Part shown: positions 5,049-7,359 of the stretch, piece by piece
Layout: each line of letters begins with the position of its first letter
How positions within the stretch are numbered: the stretch's first letter is position 1
Assembly: GCA_017516785.1 (NCBI GenBank)
Contig: JAFXAV010000018.1
Location: forward strand, 1-7,359
DNA: 7,359 bases
Direction: 5' to 3'
Source: Oscillospiraceae bacterium
GTDB lineage: Bacteria > Bacillota_A > Clostridia > Oscillospirales > Oscillospiraceae
Made by a program: the position numbers and the translations under genes
The notes under the pieces: generated by a model
What the model saw: only the letters and a program-made list of their open reading frames with translations
What the model was told of the DNA's origin: nothing
Databases searched by the model: none

Positions 5049-7034
5049 TTAGGAAATATCCGCCAGTTCCAGGTACTTGGCGCCGTTTTCCGCGATAAAA
5101 TTCTTACGCTCTGCCAGAGCATCGCCCAGCAGGACGTCAAAATAGTGGGCCGTCCGCTCCGCATCCTCGGGCATGACCTTGATGAGGCGGCGGGTCTCGG
5201 GATTCATGGTGGTCATCCACATCATTTCGGGATCGTTCTCGCCAAGACCCTTGGAGCGCTGGATGGTGACCTTCTTACCTTCCAGGTCCTTCAAAATTTT
5301 AACCTTTTCCTGCTCGTTGTAGGCAAACCAGGTCTTGTCCTTGCAGGTGATTTCAAACAGCGGAGACTCGGCAATATAGACATAGCCGTCCCGGATCAGG
5401 GTGGGACAGAGTCTATACAGCATGGTGAGAATCAGGGTGCGGATCTGGAAACCGTCCACGTCGGCATCGGTACAGATGACCACTTTATTCCAGCGCAGAT
5501 TCTCAATATCGAAATTGCTCAGTTCCTTGGCCTTCTTGCCCTGAACCTCCACGCCGCAGCCCAGAACCTTCATCAGGTCCGTAATAATGGGAGATGCAAA
5601 AATCTTGGTATAGTCGGCCTTCAGGCAGTTGAGGATCTTGCCCCGGACAGGCATGATGCCCTGGAATTCCGCGTCACGGCTCAGCTTGACAGAGCCCAAT
5701 GCGGAATCACCCTCGACGATATAGAGTTCCCGGACAGAGGTGTCGCGGCTTCTGCAGTCCACAAACTTCTGAACCCGGTTTGCAATGTCGATGGAGCCGG
5801 AGAGCTTCTTCTTGACGTTGGACTTGGTCTTTTCAGCAGACTCTCTCGCCCTCTTGTTCACCAGAATCTGCTCGGCGGCCCGGTCGGCCTCCTGCTTGTT
5901 CTCAATGAACCAGACCTGCAGCTGCTCCTTGAAGAAAGCGGTCATGGCCTCCTGGGTGAACTTACTGTTCACGGACTTCTTGGTCTGGTTTTCAAAGCAG
6001 CCGATGGTGGAAAAGCAGTTGGTCACCAGAACCAGGGAATCCTGAATGTCCTGGAAGATGATCTTGCTCTCATTCTTGGTGTACTTATTATTGTCTCTCA
6101 GGAATTTGTCGAAGGCAGCGGTGAAGCCAAGGCGCAGGGCCCGGTCGGGGCTGCCGCCGTATTCCAGCCAGGAGGAGTTGTGGTAATACTCAATGTGGCT
6201 GACCTGCTTACTGAAGCAGAAAGATGCGGTAATCTTCAGCTTCATCTCAGGGCGGTTTTCCGCATCCCGGCCACGGCGTTCGGTCTCCCAGAAGGTGGGC
6301 ATGGTAAAGGCATTGTCCCCCACCATCTCCTCGATATACTGCTTGATACCTTCGGCATAGCAGAATTCTTCCTCCTCGAACTTCTTGCCCACCTGATTGC
6401 GGAACTTGAAGGTAATGCCCTTGTTGACCACAGCCTGGCGGCGCAGCACATCCCGGTAGTATTCCACAGGGATGTTGATATCCGTGAAGACCTCCCGGTC
6501 GGGTCGCCAATGGAAGCAGGAACCGGTCTTTTTCCGGTCTGCCTTTTCCTTTTTCATGCCGCCGATATTTCTGCCTGCTTCAAAATGCAGGTCATAGCGG
6601 AAACCGTCACGGCGGATTGTGGCATCAAAGAATTCGGAAGCATACTGGGTGGCGCAGGAACCCAGGCCGTTGAGGCCCAGGGAGTACTCGTAGTTCTCGC
6701 CGTTTTCGCCGTACTTGCCGCCGGCGTACATCTCGCAGAAAACCAGCTCCCAGTTGTAGCGTTTTTCTTTTTCGTTATAGTCCACAGGGCAGCCGCGGCC
6801 AAAATCCTCCACCTCCACGCTGAGGTCCTCGTAGCGAGTGACGATGATGGTGTCACCGTGGCCTTCACGGGCTTCGTCGATGGCATTGGAGAGAATTTCA
6901 AACACCGCATGCTTGCAGCCTTCCAGATCATCGGAGCCAAAGATAACGGCGGGGCGCTTTCTGACGCGCTCCTCCCCCTTCAGCATGGAGATACTGGAAT
7001 TATCATACTGTTGCTGTTGCTTTTTTGTAGCCAT
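5049..7034 (-). CDS. parE: Type II topoisomerase subunit B (ParE/GyrB-like ATPase)
   Basis: This 661-residue ATPase and TOPRIM subunit partners the A subunit encoded 12 nt downstream. The GHKL ATPase is at about 20-220, with Glu46 and Asn50 (EILSNAIDE), Asp77 in DFGRG, AGGKYG (104-109) and GLNGLG (120-125). The transducer follows, with the ATP-contacting QTK loop (Gln350-Lys352). TOPRIM has EGDSA (Glu441) and DADVDG (Asp523, Asp525, Asp527), and the tail has KGLGE and TTMNPETRRL. All catalytic residues are kept. However, several neighbours differ from usual GyrB/ParE (DFGRG for DNGRG, GLNGLG for GLHGVG, EGDSALG for EGDSAGG, DGFQ for DGSH). This suggests a divergent second topoisomerase and not the housekeeping gyrase. 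There is no large GyrB-type insertion. The ribosome binding site is weak (GCAGG, about 10 nt before ATG). The N-terminus is Lys/Gln-rich. The symbol is tentative. Confidence 0.92.
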   Translation of the reverse strand: MATKKQQQQYDNSSISMLKGEERVRKRPAVIFGSDDLEGCKHAVFEILSNAIDEAREGHGDTIIVTRYEDLSVEVEDFGRGCPVDYNEKEKRYNWELVFCEMYAGGKYGENGENYEYSLGLNGLGSCATQYASEFFDATIRRDGFRYDLHFEAGRNIGGMKKEKADRKKTGSCFHWRPDREVFTDINIPVEYYRDVLRRQAVVNKGITFKFRNQVGKKFEEEEFCYAEGIKQYIEEMVGDNAFTMPTFWETERRGRDAENRPEMKLKITASFCFSKQVSHIEYYHNSSWLEYGGSPDRALRLGFTAAFDKFLRDNNKYTKNESKIIFQDIQDSLVLVTNCFSTIGCFENQTKKSVNSKFTQEAMTAFFKEQLQVWFIENKQEADRAAEQILVNKRARESAEKTKSNVKKKLSGSIDIANRVQKFVDCRSRDTSVRELYIVEGDSALGSVKLSRDAEFQGIMPVRGKILNCLKADYTKIFASPIITDLMKVLGCGVEVQGKKAKELSNFDIENLRWNKVVICTDADVDGFQIRTLILTMLYRLCPTLIRDGYVYIAESPLFEITCKDKTWFAYNEQEKVKILKDLEGKKVTIQRSKGLGENDPEMMWMTTMNPETRRLIKVMPEDAERTAHYFDVLLGDALAERKNFIAENGAKYLELADIS

Positions 7035-7048
7035 AAATCAATAACCTG

Positions 7049-7075
7049 CCATAATATCAATAGTTATCCATAATA
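7049..7075 (-). repeat. 8-bp direct repeat in the topoisomerase leader
   Basis: CCATAATA occurs on the plus strand at 7049-7056 and 7068-7075, starts 19 bases apart, inside the predicted untranslated leader between promoter and start codon. The region is AT-rich, so chance is possible; an operator is another possibility. Confidence 0.3.
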
Positions 7076-7085
7076 CTTCTATTTT

Positions 7086-7113
7086 ATTATAACAATTTTT
7101 TATACAAAGTCAA
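7086..7113 (-). promoter_or_regulatory. Promoter of the topoisomerase-yitT-lipoprotein operon
   Basis: On the minus strand, TTGACT (7113-7108, 5/6) is followed by a 16-nt spacer and a perfect TATAAT (7091-7086). Transcription would start near 7079 and leave a 45-nt AT-rich leader before the ParE-like start. No comparable promoter is seen in the short gaps further along the cluster, so this one probably drives all four genes. Confidence 0.75.
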
Positions 7114-7120
7114 CTGATGC

Positions 7121-7155
7121 AAAAAAGCAGGGCCATGGACAAGCCATGGCCCTGC
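7121..7155 (-). terminator. Intrinsic terminator of the CWB2 protein gene
   Basis: A perfect 12-bp GC-rich stem, GCAGGGCCATGG (7127-7138) with CCATGGCCCTGC (7144-7155), has a 5-nt loop. On the minus strand it ends in six Ts (7126-7121). It follows the stop codon by 11 nt and lies only about 7 bases ahead of the -35 of the topoisomerase operon, insulating that operon from the surface-protein gene. Confidence 0.95.
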
Positions 7156-7166
7156 CGGGAAATGAT

Positions 7167-7359
7167 TCAATTTGCGCTGAATACCAGATTTGCAGTTGCA
7201 TCGGAGATGGAATTGGGGCCGCCCAGGATGAGGCCCTTGGCGATACCCTTTTCTGCGGTGAAGTCAGCAGCTGCCTTCTCCGCGCCGGAGTTGGTCAGCA
7301 GCAGAGGTGCGCCCAGAGCAAAGGCAAGAGGACCGCCGCAGAGACCGTCGGGGAAATTA
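7167..7359 (-). CDS. C-terminus of cell wall-binding repeat 2 (CWB2) protein, partial
   Basis: The last 63 residues and the TGA stop are visible; the gene begins beyond the right edge. The fragment, NFPDGLCGGPLAFALGAPLLL, then TNSGAEKAA and KGLILGGPNSISDATANLVFSAN, has the layout of one CWB2 (PF04122) repeat: n-f-a-D-aL-s-a-g-p-lA ... g-aP-ilLt ... a-yilGG-...-Is. CWB2 modules non-covalently anchor clostridial surface proteins to cell-wall polymers, typically as three tandem repeats, with a functional domain elsewhere in the protein. The remaining repeats and the effector domain are outside the window, so the protein's activity cannot be judged. A strong terminator ends the gene. The family call is fairly sure. 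Confidence 0.8.
   Translation of the reverse strand, partial: NFPDGLCGGPLAFALGAPLLLTNSGAEKAAADFTAEKGIAKGLILGGPNSISDATANLVFSAN

Noticed and set aside
4371..7073. 900-codon open frame on the plus strand opposite the topoisomerase genes
   Set aside because: It runs antisense across all of the ParE-like gene and part of the ParC-like gene, which have clear conserved motifs. Its translation is a His/Gly/Val/Leu-rich mix with no recognisable domain, and it has no convincing ribosome binding site. Codon bias on the true strand explains the lack of stops.
1..7359. CRISPR array, insertion sequence, prophage or defence genes
   Set aside because: No regularly spaced repeats, transposase, integrase or nuclease-type reading frames were seen on either strand; the coding content is accounted for by core and envelope genes.

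Overview
The window looks like chromosomal core DNA from a low-to-mid-GC, anaerobic gut Clostridia, most likely Oscillospiraceae/Ruminococcaceae. This is inferred from protein families and not from any search. The supporting signs are a cell wall-binding repeat 2 (CWB2) protein, a NuoF-type iron-sulfur N-terminus typical of clostridial flavin oxidoreductases, a second atypical type II topoisomerase pair, AAGGAGG-type ribosome binding sites, consensus sigma-A promoters, and tRNA genes that encode their own CCA. Every supported gene lies on the minus strand, so the text below reads from high to low coordinates.

Right edge (7359-7121): the last 63 codons of a CWB2-type cell-surface protein, ended by a strong intrinsic terminator. 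Next comes a near-consensus promoter (TTGACT, 16 bp, TATAAT) that drives a four-gene cluster: a GyrB/ParE-like ATPase subunit (7034-5049), a GyrA/ParC-like DNA cleavage subunit (5036-2787), a YitT-family membrane protein (2757-1894), and a lipoprotein with a transglutaminase-like fold (1880-819). Gaps are 12, 29 and 13 nt, each holding a ribosome binding site, so one transcript is likely. The topoisomerase pair should form an A2B2 enzyme that passes one duplex through another using ATP. Several usually invariant positions differ from textbook gyrase/topo IV, and the GyrA box is absent. The lipoprotein appears to have lost the catalytic Cys and His of the transglutaminase fold.

Left part (766-241): two nearly identical tRNA-Gly(GCC) genes, each with its own promoter and intrinsic terminator, which looks like a duplicated ~160-bp cassette. 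Between them sits a 120-base element bounded by imperfect inverted repeats. It can fold as a four-way junction (closing stem plus three hairpins) and contains no plausible gene. It is the best candidate here for something undescribed: a small non-coding RNA or a MITE/REP-like interspersed repeat.

Left edge (141-1): the start of an iron-sulfur/flavin oxidoreductase, with its own promoter and ribosome binding site. It runs out of the window.
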